Assembly: GCF_947623445.1 (NCBI RefSeq)
Contig: NC_135248.1
Span: 14,827,820 to 14,891,819 of the forward strand
DNA from: Clavelina lepadiformis
Taxonomy: Eukaryota; Chordata; Ascidiacea; Aplousobranchia; Clavelinidae
Direction of reading: 5' to 3'
DNA length: 64,000 nucleotides
A program made the translations under genes and the position numbers. This document shows, in pieces, positions 14,014-26,487 of this stretch (within the stretch, counting starts at the first letter, position 1; every line of letters begins with the position of its first letter). The notes under the pieces were generated by a model that was not told where the DNA came from, did no database searches, and saw only the letters and a program-made list of their open reading frames with translations.

Positions 14014-17000
14014 TTATATAGGTTTGAAATTAATATAAATTCCATCCGTGGATTTCAGCACCAGCTGAGGACTCATTTCTGGAGTAGGTAGGTTGTCCAG
14101 AGACATCTTATATCGTCGCAGGGCTTGAGCCAAAACAACCTTCATTTCGTTCATCGCAAAATTCTGCCCAATGCAGTTTCTAAACAGATGAACAGGTTAA
14201 AAAATGAGAGAAAAAGTAAACTGTAGGAAACCGGGGGTTATTTACAGACTAAATAATGAGGAGCTGAAGGAAGGACAAAGTAAAAGAAAAAAGGTAAAAT
14301 TAACAATTCAAGCAAAATGCTTCGGATTCAGTCAGAAAGTTTTATTCGATAACTTGCAGGAATCGTGCAATGTTACTTCGTCATAATCAAAATGCAAACC
14401 TCGACCCGGCCGAAAACGGAAGGTATGTGAGTGGGGGGCGCTTTGCCGTGTTCTCTTTTGAAAATCTTTCGGGGATAAACTCCTGTTTGGAAAGAAATAA
14501 CAAATATTGTTACATGTAGAATAAGTGACATTCCAACCAAAGCTGCATTTTTTCATGTTACCCGATTATCTTCAAGTTTAATACAAACTGGCTTGAAGAT
14601 TTGACCGAATTAATACGTACTTCAACTTTTTCCCATAAATTGACATTCCGATGAAGGGTGAATATGTGGACAACGGCAGATGTGCCTTTGGGGATGTCCC
14701 CGCCTGATTTGTTAAATTCACTTTCCATTGGAAGGTCTTCTTTGAGCTGTCGAGCAATCAGCCACACCGGGGGATACAGGCGCAAGCTCTCCTTTATAAA
14801 CATAGTTAGGTACTCAAGCTTGGGTAGATCTGACCTAATGGAGATGTAAGTTAGGTTTTAACCTTTCAGCGAAATCATAGCACCTACAAACCATAAAACT
14901 GGAAACAAGGTTAAGTGGATACACGAGCGCTATAATATTATAATTATTAATGGATACTACACAAAATTAATTAATCAGTCACCATTGCACATTCAGATTG
15001 TTGCCAATTACTTCTTGGACTTCCTTCCTACATTGCTCTTGAAATCCTGGATATTTTGCCAAATTATACAAAGCCCATGATATCCCTGAACAAAAACCGT
15101 ACATTAAGTAGATAAATCTAAGAGGATGATTTTGCAATCAAAATTCTTGGCCTAGTTGCTTCACCAAGACCAAAATAAGAACATAAACCAGCAGTTATGC
15201 AAATAAAATCTAAAATGTGACTGCATGCTACATTTTAAACAGAAGACTTTTCTTACCACTTGATGTTGTGTCGTGACCTTCAAATAAAAAAGTGTCCACT
15301 TCGTCTCTTATCTCTTTATCACTTAACCCAGAACCATCTTCATCCTTTGAGACAAACATATAAAGAAAACAACAATGTTGGCGCTTTTGCTATGTGGTTG
15401 CTAACAATGTACAAACATCAAAATATTGACAGAGTTATCAAAGAATCAAGCAATCAATGGTGGATTGCTCGAATTCTTCCAAAAAAAACCTATTCTTAAA
15501 TTTACTTTTGCTTTTAGAAGAATATCAATAAAGTCCAGAAGCTTCTTCCGTTTTCTACCAGAATCATCCTTCAAAGTTGGATCACTGCTTTCGGTGTTTA
15601 TTTGGTCAGTTTTTAGGCAGTTACGCCGACTTTTTATAATCTATCAAAATGACTTCATTATTGAGTTTAGGCATTCAACGGCATCACTTCTGTTATCAGC
15701 CACATTATGAAAATACCCGAAGAAACCTTTAGTCAACACTTAAGCCAAACCAAAAAAATCCATGTTAAAAAAATTGCCAAATAATCTTGAGTTTTGAAAT
15801 GTCATCGTTTCAACAGAACAAAGGTCAGAAAAATGAGAATAAAACCATTTACGGTTCCCAGATGAAGTTTATGAAAGAGGTCAAACCTTTTCAGTGTACG
15901 CATGAACAAAGTTAACTTGTTTTCGGAACTTCCATCCAACAGGCGAAATCCAAAATATCCAGTCAATCAACAAGATTGGATATTTGAATCGAAGCATTGT
16001 AATTTCACCCAGAATCTGTACCGCTTTGATATAATTCTGTTCCGCTCTGAATAAAAAAAAAATAGGACTTATTACATTCACGTTTGCATCAATCAGTCTT
16101 AACTTCCAAACCAATCCCCCTAAACCTAAACCCTTGTCACACTAATATCACTAACTTGCCGTTTCATGCTACTGAGTTCAGCAGTAAAGTCAATTCAAAC
16201 TTACACTGCATTTTGGCAATCGGTGTGTGATGACATGGCGCATTGCATCATTGTGTTTAGAGTTAGAAATCCAACATCTTTGAATACTTCTATCGGCTCA
16301 TCTACAACTGCTGCCCATTTGTCCAGCATTTCTCTTGCACAGTTGTTAAAGATGGGAATATACCTCAAAATAATTTAAATCGGCTTTTACGCATCATTTC
16401 AGCCATTTGGAATTACTTAAACATGCCCTAAACTTAAACTACAATGTAGCAAGTTGTGGGAAAAGATGGCAACCAGCAATGTAAAATTGAGACAATTGAC
16501 TTGTACTCGTGTCAGAGCAACCTAACCACTAACCAGTTGACTTGACATAAATGAAGCAGATAATCAAGTGGAGTCTTAGTGTTTTAACAAAGCTGTAAGA
16601 TAATTGCTTTCAAGTTGAAGTTACAGTTTCTTAAATTTGACCTACTTTCCAAATAGTTGATTTAAAGAGCTTTTTGTGTCCAATCAGATGACCGCAAAGC
16701 TTTCTCAAAAAACAGAGGCGTGACGACTGTTTCATAATTCATTACAACATTTCACTGTTTGTTGAAAATGGGTGGACATGCAACATTGTTCACTGAACAA
16801 AACAATGAAAAGACTTAACTTGCAACTACACAGCACACACATAAACTTGATAAAATTTTCAGGGATGCCAGTCGCAGAAAATAGAAAAGTTGCTAATTAG
16901 CGCTTATGTATGATGTACACACGTTTGATTTCATTGAGTTTAACTTTTCGAAAAAAATCATTTGTACAAATTTAATCAAGTATATATGGTACATATCTCT

Positions 17001-18077
17001 TACGATGTAAGAATGTTGAAATGAAATGCAGGTGTGATGAGACGACGATGTCGATGCCAATGCTTTCCGCTACTCGTAAGCAATCCCTTCCCGATCCAAG
17101 GCTCTAAAAATCTGTACCCCCATTTACCCTTCGGAGCTAGAAAGAAAATATGTCATTTAACATTCCGATACAAGTTGAGGCCACAAGTTCAAGTTTTATA
17201 CATAATTTACCCCTCTGCTGCCTCAGGGACGTTCATCTTGAAAGGCAGTTAACTTTTTTGAGAGAACATTTCAAGGAACATATATACTACAAAGGTGACA
17301 TGACTAACTGTTTTATTGCCATTTGAAGGTACCTCTTTTGAAAGTTTTGAAACCCCTACTACAGGTGTCTATGCAGTATGCATCACAAACTAATATCAAC
17401 TGAAAACGTTGGGGAAATTCTTCTCCTTGCCACGACAGCATTTATTCACATACATTCAAATATATCTACAGGATTGTCAACAAAAAACTAGAGTTGACGT
17501 CCCCTTGACTCTGCCTGGTGTACCTCAACTACAAACATTTAAATCTTACCGGAGCTTGCCAGTACAGGCTTGATCACTTCAGGATGATAAAGATGCAAAA
17601 AGGAGAGATTTTTCACTACTTGGAAGTTAAATAGTCCAGGAAAATGAGAAGTCCGACCTGCTGCCTTTAAAAATCCTTCTTCATTTTGGGGGTACTGCAA
17701 TAAAGCTCTTAGTCAGTGTAATTCTTACATAATAGAAATTAACATTTAATGGATTAATCAACAACTGGATTACTGCATAGGTTTTTGAGTCACTAGTTTC
17801 TAATCCACATATAGTAAAATGATATATAGTTAAATGAGGCTAAAAATTTTATTTGTATTCTGCTTACAAAGTGTGTGTGTCCTTTCAGCCAATGCAAGGA
17901 GCTATATACACTTTTTTTTAGGTGAAACCCAGATACTGTGTCAAGCTGTTTAGTCAGTTGCCGCGAAGAATTGAACATAGAAATCAAACGATGCAGAAGA
18001 AGAACAATAAGTGAGAAGATCAAAAGGTCCAGGCTCAAGTGGGAGAGGATGTACCCACTGCACCATTGTTGGCTCAT
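14014..18077 (-). CDS. CYP4-like: Cytochrome P450 family 4 (CYP4F-like), gene B, complete copy
   Basis: Same predicted activity as gene A. Exons in gene order: 17868-18077, 17550-17694, 17004-17136, 16205-16363, 15887-16046, 15506-15640, 15257-15344, 14983-15085, 14621-14834, 14400-14482, 14014-14179. They give 531 residues with all phases matching gene A. Visible motifs: membrane anchor [22 protein letters not shown] in helix [15 protein letters not shown] (Glu336, heme-linking), ESLR at 393-396 and FSAGSRNCIG with heme ligand Cys479. ATG 18077 is the first in-frame start and gives a normal N-terminus. Exons 1-10 lie inside the tandem duplication (copy 1). The last exon (14014-14179, with the heme cysteine) lies just outside it, so this is the only copy of gene B that can encode a whole P450. 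The initial segment may use a nearby acceptor at exon 3, but the chosen one matches gene A residue by residue. Confidence 0.95.
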
Positions 18078-21000
18078 AATAAACAGTGTTTAGCAGGGAG
18101 AAACTTTACCGACATTTAAGTTAGCTGAAATAAATTTGTAGAGATGAGTAGTTACATGGAGTACGCTCTCAATGCCATGAAATAACCACTATATTTGTGA
18201 GCACAAGATAACAAATTCAACATAAAAATTAATTTAGTATTTTTTCTTCACAAAAGGTCACGGCAAGACAATGATATATGATGCTCCGCTGTTGTCACAA
18301 AACAGCACTCTTCTAATTTATCAGCAACTTCATGATTTCACACTTGCAGTTTTTAAGGCTAACACACAGCTGTGGAAGTGTAAACTCACAACATCACAAT
18401 TCTTCTGCTATACTCACAAACGTACAGAATAGTTAACAATGGCTACATAAAACAAGAGATATTATAGAAGTTATTGTGAAATATTGATACAAAGTAAGGA
18501 TATCTACAATTTGTGCATCTCTGTGTACTTTCTGCTCATTTTGGCAAGCAGAGATTTCACAGAGCAGTTTCTAAATAAGTGCTAGGTACAGAAAGTAGTG
18601 GCTGCATTATTTTAAACCATTTTGCTAACATATGTGTAGTAAGGCACAACCTTTCACATAACACAGCTAGATGCCTTATTGCAAGTTGATGGGCAAGTAA
18701 AAGGTAATCGGAAATTTTCCACAGAGCTCGCATATTATCCCCATCTTGACTACGCTTGTACAGCTTTAGATTCAAAACAGCAGAGTAACAACCTAACTTT
18801 TTGAAATCATTATGCGCCAGGTATAGACAGTCAAGTGATATGATTGGCTGGTATTCATGTCAGTTTTTGAAGTAAATTGTGTGCGAAAAGACACATATTT
18901 TGGCATGCACAGAAACCTTAATTCTTTGTGTATTTATCATAACTTTCCCTTTTTTGCTTCCGGTGAAGCAGAAAAGGGAAATTTGGCTTCTGTTCGACTT
19001 TCGTTTGGCAAAAGAGAAATTTGGCTTTTGTTTAATTGGTTGGAGTGAACTTCAAAAAGTTTGGCGTGCACATTGAGCCTGTTGTGTTTGTGTACCATTA
19101 CCACATATTCTGCTACAGGTGAATATGTAACGATTTTACGCCAACATAGTCCCGAAAACTACACAATGTTTTTCGAATATCGTTCCTTTACTGTGTAAAG
19201 AAATTGACGTGTTAGCCACCTGTGCAAAATTTTCATAAGCTGATGTCCAAAACACTTGCGATTCAAAAAAGAATCAAAGGGGGTTGAAAATAATTTCTAT
19301 TGTTAAGTGTAAGCAAACGGAAAAATCTTGCCAGTCAAAACAAGCTTAGAAAGGTTCTTTTCACTGCTAGATCTTCAACAAAGGTTTGTGTTGTGCTTAA
19401 GCATAAAAACCGGTAAATACAAAAAAATTTAAGAACATATGCAATCGCAAAGACTACTCACAATGTCAAATTACAATGTACTTATAGGCTTATCGCTTAC
19501 GACTATCTCTATTTGAAACAAGCGTGTGCCTAACCTAACCCGATCTGCAGAGTTGGACAAGTGCGCACTCAAATTTGGTTACTAAAGTTACAGTTATATT
19601 CAGTAGCACCCTTCAGATGCAACAACAAGCAGGTTTATGTAAACTTAGCTGAAGTTTGCATGCTACTACCCAATTTTTGACATAGTTGTTAAATGCATGT
19701 TTACATAATTCATAGCAATTCTTTAGCAGAAAACTTTTGGGTTTGGTGGCCGTGCTGAAGCTTATATCTTTTTTACATTCTCTGATTGGTCCGTAATGCA
19801 CGTTTTTGACCTCAAGGCCATGTCACATTTTTCCCGTCCAATTTGTGGAAATTATTGCTGATAACTACTAACATGTTTGCGACTACTTATCAGCATCAGC
19901 AAAATTTATTCGTTCCTCACATTGAAGACGAAAAATAAAATGAATGACAGGCTGACAGGGGCTAAATCATCAAATTCAGTACCTGGCAGCCTGTGAGTGC
20001 GCACTTGCAGTGCACTTTTAGGTCTCTTGCGGAGTCAAGATTTTGTTGAAAAAGACTGAAATATGAGGCCTGGCTCCTAATGAAAGCTTCAATGTGGGCT
20101 ACTGGATATTTGCAGTTAATGATATCGATTTTTAAAGGTTGTGTGTTTTCCTTGCAGGCTAACCTAATTCAGAATAAACCCGGCCCCTCTGTTTGGTCGT
20201 AGCCATAAGACTTTTACAACCTGTACTACGTGCATTGTCCCAGCTTATTTCATCTTTTATAACAACCATAGGCAATAAATGAAAGGTACTATTGCAACAG
20301 CATGTAGTTAAATCATCCAATATCAGTGCAGTAGCGCTGGCCTACCAGCCTGCTAATAGTATAAACTGGTTGTTTCAAACCAGCAGGGCCTCAGGGGTCT
20401 CTTACGTCTTATAGGCTAATGTACTTCTGCACTGTGATTATGATGTAATAATTCCTTAACACTCGATCCTGATATGGGCACGCGAAAGTAAAGGAGTCTC
20501 AGACAGGGGAAGCTGCACACAGTTTTGTAGGATTTAGGACTGCTACCGTACTCTTCGATCCTTATTCATAAACTACTTGTTATTTTGCTTCCAATTTGTT
20601 AACGGGGAATTTCCCTTCAGCGAGTCGAAAACAACAACAAATCAAATCATTTTCAGGCACAGCCCCAAACGATGTAAACAAATCTGGTGTTTAAATCTCT
20701 TTGTTCAACCCAAGTGCTTCCAATTAAAAAAAAATGAATAAAAAAATATTGAGCGCTTTGAAAGAAAAAACAGAAAACTGAAATGTTTAGTGTTTTGTTT
20801 TATTTGTTTTGGACAAAAATTACAGAAGTAAATATTTTTACGAGCCGCCCCTGCTGATGATGCTGTTCTCACGAAATCATCCGTCTTAACTACTTAATTC
20901 AGCAAGCAAGCAAAGTGTAGCCTATTGTGTACTTTAAGGCAACTACAGGACTTGAAAATGGTTGTTTACAGAATGGCTCTGGTTATCAACGTCTTGGCTT

Positions 21001-21504
21001 ATGACATCAAAAATGATGATCTTCACTCACCAGCTAAGAAACCAGTTGTAAACAAACTCGATGTCGAACGAAGCTTGGAAATATTAAAGTTGCTCTTTTA
21101 AATTTTGTGTGCAATATTGTCGTAACATTCCGTAGGCTATGGGTTTGGCTACCGTGCTAAGCTTCTTTCGTAGTGCTACCACTGTAGTTCACATTAATCA
21201 CATAATGCACGTTTTTAACTCTTCAAGGCCCTACCGCTTTGATTGATTGTATGTGAGCGTAGACTACTTTTTTGACTATGCTGAAGCAAGGTGAGGTCAA
21301 CATGATCGTTTCCGATCCAGATGTTTTCCAAACGTAGGCTTATGACGTAGCATAGAGTCACGTGGTTATGGTTCGGTTGTCACAAAGTAGACAAATCAAT
21401 TTCAATCATGATTGCCACGGTATATCATAAATTCCGTAAAAGAAATTTTTACTCCGTTGAAAGTGTGTAGTGTTGGTTTCAAGTGGATGACTACCGCAGG
21501 TTAA
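18078..21504. other. Intergenic region with a dispersed repeat pair
   Basis: About 3.4 kb between CYP4 gene B and the MS4A-like gene, both on the minus strand. It should hold the CYP4 promoter and the MS4A 3' UTR. Short open frames (18557-18775, 18857-19076, 19613-19801, 20957-21100) have no recognisable domain, and their identity in copy 2 (33195 onward) is uninformative because the duplication is so recent. A pair of diverged direct repeats is present at 19739-19824 and 21141-21235. They share ggtttgg..ccgtgct..aagctt and taatgcacgttttt followed by caaggcc. Confidence 0.5.
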
Positions 21505-24500
21505 TTATATGGAATAGGGTGGTGGATGAGATGGATTTCCCTCTGCTGAAGCTCGCATACTGTTGAAAGCTTGTTGTTGTTTCTGTTGGATGGCGTCAGA
21601 GTCTAATTGATCAAGTGCCATGGCTTGGCCTAAATGGGCGGTAGTCGTCGGTGGAAGTGCTGGTGTAGCAGGTTGTGGCATTCCCCTTAGTACCGTTTGA
21701 ACAACGTAACCCGTCTGTTGTTGGTCAGGCTGCACATCTGCAAGCAAAGGCTGCAAATTTTTTACCATTTCAAAAGAGAAGAACTGAACACGTGACACGG
21801 AACTTTCTGTAACGACTTACTTTGAACATACGCCGGTGGCTGACCGGTCGTGTTAGCAATGTACATTACCTGGTGGTTAGGAACGGAATAAATCTAGTAA
21901 TCACATGTTAAATCTTAAAACCTAAATTTGATTGAATTAACATCGAATATTAATTGTCGAACCTGATTTTAGAAAACACTCCTTACCTGTCCACATCCTC
22001 CACCGCAACATCCATGAGGATTCACATAACACGTCAACGATGCGCTTGCAATAAGGAGGATAAACAATACCATGGAAGCAGCAATATTCACGACAGTTAG
22101 TCCAAACGCCAAACTCTGCCGAAATAGGGAGGAGATTACTTCTTTGAAATATATGAAGAAAAATATCTACAAGATCACGCACCAATGTGGCATCTGAAAC
22201 CATCCCAAGTTCGAACCCGAAGAGTATTGCGGAGAATACAGCTGTAGTGATTGCAAAACCCATATGGCAATTGACCTAAAAACAATTAGACATCTCGTTT
22301 GTAACTGACGGATCTTCACTTTCTCGTATTTGAATCTACTCACAATACAAGGCGATGCACTTTTTCTACCAGCCGCTATTCCAAGTCCCCCAGCAACGAC
22401 TGCCTAAACATAAAATTTTTAAAAAATCCATAATTTACTGCGCTTAGCACTTTAATACGAAGAACAGACTTGAAAGTGTCGATCGTTTGTTTGAGTATTT
22501 TATAGTTCTTACCCAAACTCCACACCATAGTCCTTGAGACCGACCGTATATGTAGAAAAAGCTAAATGTCCAATTTCGGTGGATAGATAGACCGGCCACC
22601 CCCAATACGATGCATAATGATCCAAGCACCACTTCTACAGCCTATTGCAATTTCTTCCGTAAATAATGTAAAATTACACATTCAAATCTTAAAGACTTAT
22701 CGCGCATGCTCTATGCATATGTCATTACACTCAGATCACTTTAATATGCTTAAAGTGAGGCGCAATTCCAAGAACCAGTTGGCACCAATCTCCAGAAATC
22801 AAAAAGTAGCGGCCAGTAAACATGCCAGTGTAAGGATTTTTAATAAGATGTAGTAGTTAAACAGTTAGGCCTATTACCAAAAATCTATCGCAAAGAGCAT
22901 ACCGTTGTTGTATTGGTCCTTGTTAGTACCTATGCAATGCAGTGCAGTCTTGGATTTAGCTAGTCCGGTAATTACGGTAAAAACAAGAATACTCCGCCAG
23001 TTCATGTACTGTACTATGCTGAATACTAATCTATCTATGGTCTATGGAGAGGCCATATTCCATCTAAAACGCGTTAGTGGTGTACCGACACTTAATCACG
23101 CGACACTTGATCACGCGACGCTTAATCACCGACACATAATCACTAGGACATTTAATCACGCGACACATAATCACTAGGACATTTAATCACGCGACACATA
23201 ATCACTAGGACATTTAATCACGCGACTTGGATACTTAATCACGCGACATTTAATCACGCGACATATAATCACTTGGATGTCGGAAAAGCGTGAGGAAAAT
23301 TCAGTAATTCAAGCTCGTGTGCATCTCTCTGTGGGAATGGCGATGTGGATTGCTTTTAAAATTGGCCTAAAGCCAAGGGCTGTTAGTCTTTCTTTTAGAA
23401 CTCCCCGACAATTGTCTTTGACTCCGTTGCGCCGGCTTTCTCTATAATGTTTCTTTAAATCAACACCAGCTTCATAAAGTCTAATTGTTATATTGTCCGA
23501 AGTAAGTTGTATCACAATAGAAACATTTTCATCATCTTTTCACATTTAAACAAAACCATAACCATGTGTAGAGACAAGAAGGGGAGATTTTAACCAAACC
23601 TTAGTTTTTGTACAAACACATTAGCCAATCAGGAAATAACATGTCATTTTGCATTGCTACGTATAACCTATGTAATATTAATATCTAACATTATTCTATT
23701 GTCACAACGTGCAACGTGCACAAATGCAACGTGCAACGTTTCTGCAAGGAATTGCTGGTACTCAACCTTCTATTCCAATGCGGTACAAGGCACTGAAACT
23801 GCGCGTGCAAAACACAGTTGACCGTTATCTGTCAAGCGAGATTTTAGTGCAGTTGCTTACATTTCCCATGCATAACATTGCTGTGAATTGTAAATGTAAA
23901 TAAACATTGTAAATGTGTGATTAAATGTCGCGTGATTAAATGTCCTAGTGATTATGTGTCGCGTGAATAAATGTCCTAGTGATTATGTGTCGCGTGATTA
24001 AGTGTCGCGTGATTAAATGTCCTAGTGATTATGTGTCGGTGATTAAACGTCGCGTGATCAAGTGTCGCGTGATTAAGTGTCACCAAACCTTAGCTAGCCT
24101 ACCACACCTTCTGTACCTACAGTAGAGCTATAGAGTTTTGGTAATAACTGTTCAACCACTACATATTATCAAAAATTCTTTCACTAGCAGTATGTTTACT
24201 TTACTACTATATATTCTTTGATTTAAGGCCTACTTGTTTTTAGATTTGCCCTTCACTTTAATTATAATCGACCGCTGACGTATCGGATACATTTCCTGTT
24301 TTATGTCTCAGCTATTCCTTACAAAGTAAACTAATCTTCTTAACATCAATAAGCATTCACGAGCAATCAGCAAGATAGATCATTTCCAGCCGCCCGAAAT
24401 TAACCATTGAAAGTGCTCACCGCGATTCCTCGGAGTTTTCTGGCTTTACTGGAGTTGAAAGCCTGTTGGGGTTGAATGAAAATTTGTGCTTGAGGCTGCA

Positions 24501-24549
24501 CCACCGCTGATGTCGGCGTGTTCGACGGGTAGGAAGCGGTCATGTTCAT
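21505..24549 (-). CDS. MS4A/CD20-like four-transmembrane protein, copy 1
   Basis: Predicted membrane protein of the MS4A/CD20-like superfamily; ligand and function cannot be told from sequence. Exons in gene order: 24421-24549, 22513-22641, 22344-22403, 22183-22275, 21987-22115, 21821-21893, 21505-21737. Total 281 residues with consistent phases. The N-terminus is cytosolic and Gln/Ser-rich. It leads into KARKLRGIAAVEVVLGSLC, the family's usual run into TM1. Helices lie at about 44-63, 80-99, 111-131 (MGFAITTAVFSAILFGFELG) and 143-167 (VNIAASMVLFILLIASA). A cysteine cluster (CCGGGC) follows TM4. The C-terminal tail is Pro/Gln-rich with two PPxY motifs, PPAY at 199-202 and PPPY near the end, which typically bind WW domains of Nedd4-type ligases. 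I start at the ATG 24549; the frame continues upstream without another ATG. Intron 1 holds the foldback transposon. Confidence 0.85.
23078..24089. mobile_element. Foldback DNA transposon with arrayed terminal inverted repeats
   Basis: A 1012 bp insertion in intron 1 of MS4A copy 1, absent from copy 2 (empty site 37725-37728). It is flanked by the 4 bp target-site duplication TTAG (23074-23077 and 24090-24093). Both ends are long inverted repeats built from tandem short units: taatcacgcgacac alternating with ataatcactaggacat, a higher-order period of about 31 bp. The left arm spans about 23078-23275 and the right arm about 23918-24089. The interior has no transposase. Its two short frames (23309-23515 minus, 23709-23903 plus) match nothing I know. 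This fits a non-autonomous foldback element, family unassigned. Confidence 0.85.
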
Positions 24550-26487
24550 GGCAAATCTTAAGTTGATGCACTGTAGCGAAGTCAATCAATTACGAACGTT
24601 GAAATCATTAAATACAACTAAGCTACGGCTATTAGTTTTTTGACATTTCGACCATTGCTGAAAATTGGCCTATGTATGATACCTCGACTATCTATCAGAC
24701 ACAATAGGCCTACTTGAAGGTATTTCTACATACGCTTTCCTACACAAAATGATTTTGGTTGAACCTCATGTCTGCCGTTTACTGTAATAACCCGAGGGCA
24801 CTTTTATTACAGTATTTTGACAATTAAACTTTAATATCTCTAGATTACGTGTACGTGATACTAACTCTATAGGATAATTATACATACGTGTTATAGTTAA
24901 GTTATCTATATCAATTTCCTTGTCGACATGTTGTGTACGTGTAGGCTTAATGTACAAATGGCCAGAGGCAATATTTTCCGCGCTGGTCCTGCCCGCTTCA
25001 TCGATTGTCACAAGGAGACAGCTGTATATAACGTGACCAGGGCCAAACAGGATTATTATAGTCTACTTGCAAAGTGAGGTGTACAATCGATGACTCCAGA
25101 ATGACCAGGGAAAAATAACATATTTGCGGACCACGGAATGACGATTTTGTCGGTGGAAAAAGTGATTCGCTGCGTCAGGTTGTGAAGTTCATCATTTCTT
25201 TGCCGGTTTAAACGTTTTCCACAGTTTCGAACGAATTTTCTCCACACTTGTTTCTGGACCGAGAAAAATCGTTGCTCTAAAATAAGACTTAACTATCTGT
25301 AAAACTGTGACGTCCAACGGGAAGTAGTCTGATGTACTTTCAGTAACTTCACATGAGAGTTGCGATAAGTGTAATGTTTCCGTAAGATCGCATGTAGCGA
25401 AAGGAAAGTATAGACGAGAGCTAGCTGGTAACCATGTTGGCCACTTGCAAAATAAATGATGACAAAAATGTAGGTTTCTCGTTACTTCAAGAAAGTTGGA
25501 ACTCTTGCAATTTCCTACGCCATTTCCTGCGCTCCCAAACACGTCCGGAGGGCAAGCAATATTTTTAAAGCATGGTTTAGGTCGTCAGATGTGCAAAATG
25601 AAAGAATGTGGCTTTTTTCATGGAGAACTGCTTAGTTCAAATCTACCACCGCTTTGAAACACGACGTCAATAGGAACAAGCATCATAAAACCATGGCAAT
25701 ACGCAGTAAGGTTCACAACGCAAGGATACTACCCAGAGCCGGAGAAAGGGCCACATGCTAAAACGAGGCCCCCAAATATGACTGAAAGCTTAATATTATG
25801 CATAGAAACAACTAATACTGACCCCACGCCTTTCCCCTTTCCACATTCATATTTATTTATCTTAATGATACGGTGATGACGAGAGAGCTTGGAAATTTTC
25901 TGATCACAGTTATTTTGTTTTTTTTGCTTGCAAGTTAGCCCTTTCTATTCATATACAGCTTCGTTCATCGTGATTATTCACAATACCGTTGGCCTACGCT
26001 AACTTAGTATGCGCACTGTACAATATGGTTTGCGGACGGCAGCTTTCTTGCCAGCGACATCTCCATTTCTCACCGATCACTGTCTGATTTTCAATTGTCG
26101 TTTCAGATTTTCGCTGATGGGTTTATGACACTGATCCTGGACGAGGAAAACAAAACAATGCAGTAGCGTCATGCTTAATTGTGATGCTCGAATGGTAAAG
26201 GTCTCGGGTTTGAATATTGTTATTGTTTGGTTTTGTTTTGTTCAAATTAATTTTTAATGTAATTTAGTCATGAGAGGTGAGAGTTTGGGTCGGTGGGGAT
26301 TAGTTTTAAATTAATTTAGAGTTCGGAAAAATTGTGATTTTTAGTTGAAAAACGACGTTTGTTTCTAATTGCAACCTAGCACCGGAACTGATACCACCTG
26401 CGATGATTATACACCCACATTGGTCTGAAACTAAACCATGTTTAAAATGATTTCAATTTTTGGAAAGAGAGAAAAAGACTGATTAAA

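Noticed and set aside
25056-25542. Overlapping minus-strand frames of 63 and 116 codons upstream of the MS4A-like gene
   Set aside because: The longer one begins with GTG, neither has a recognisable domain, and conservation in copy 2 means nothing because the copies are recent.
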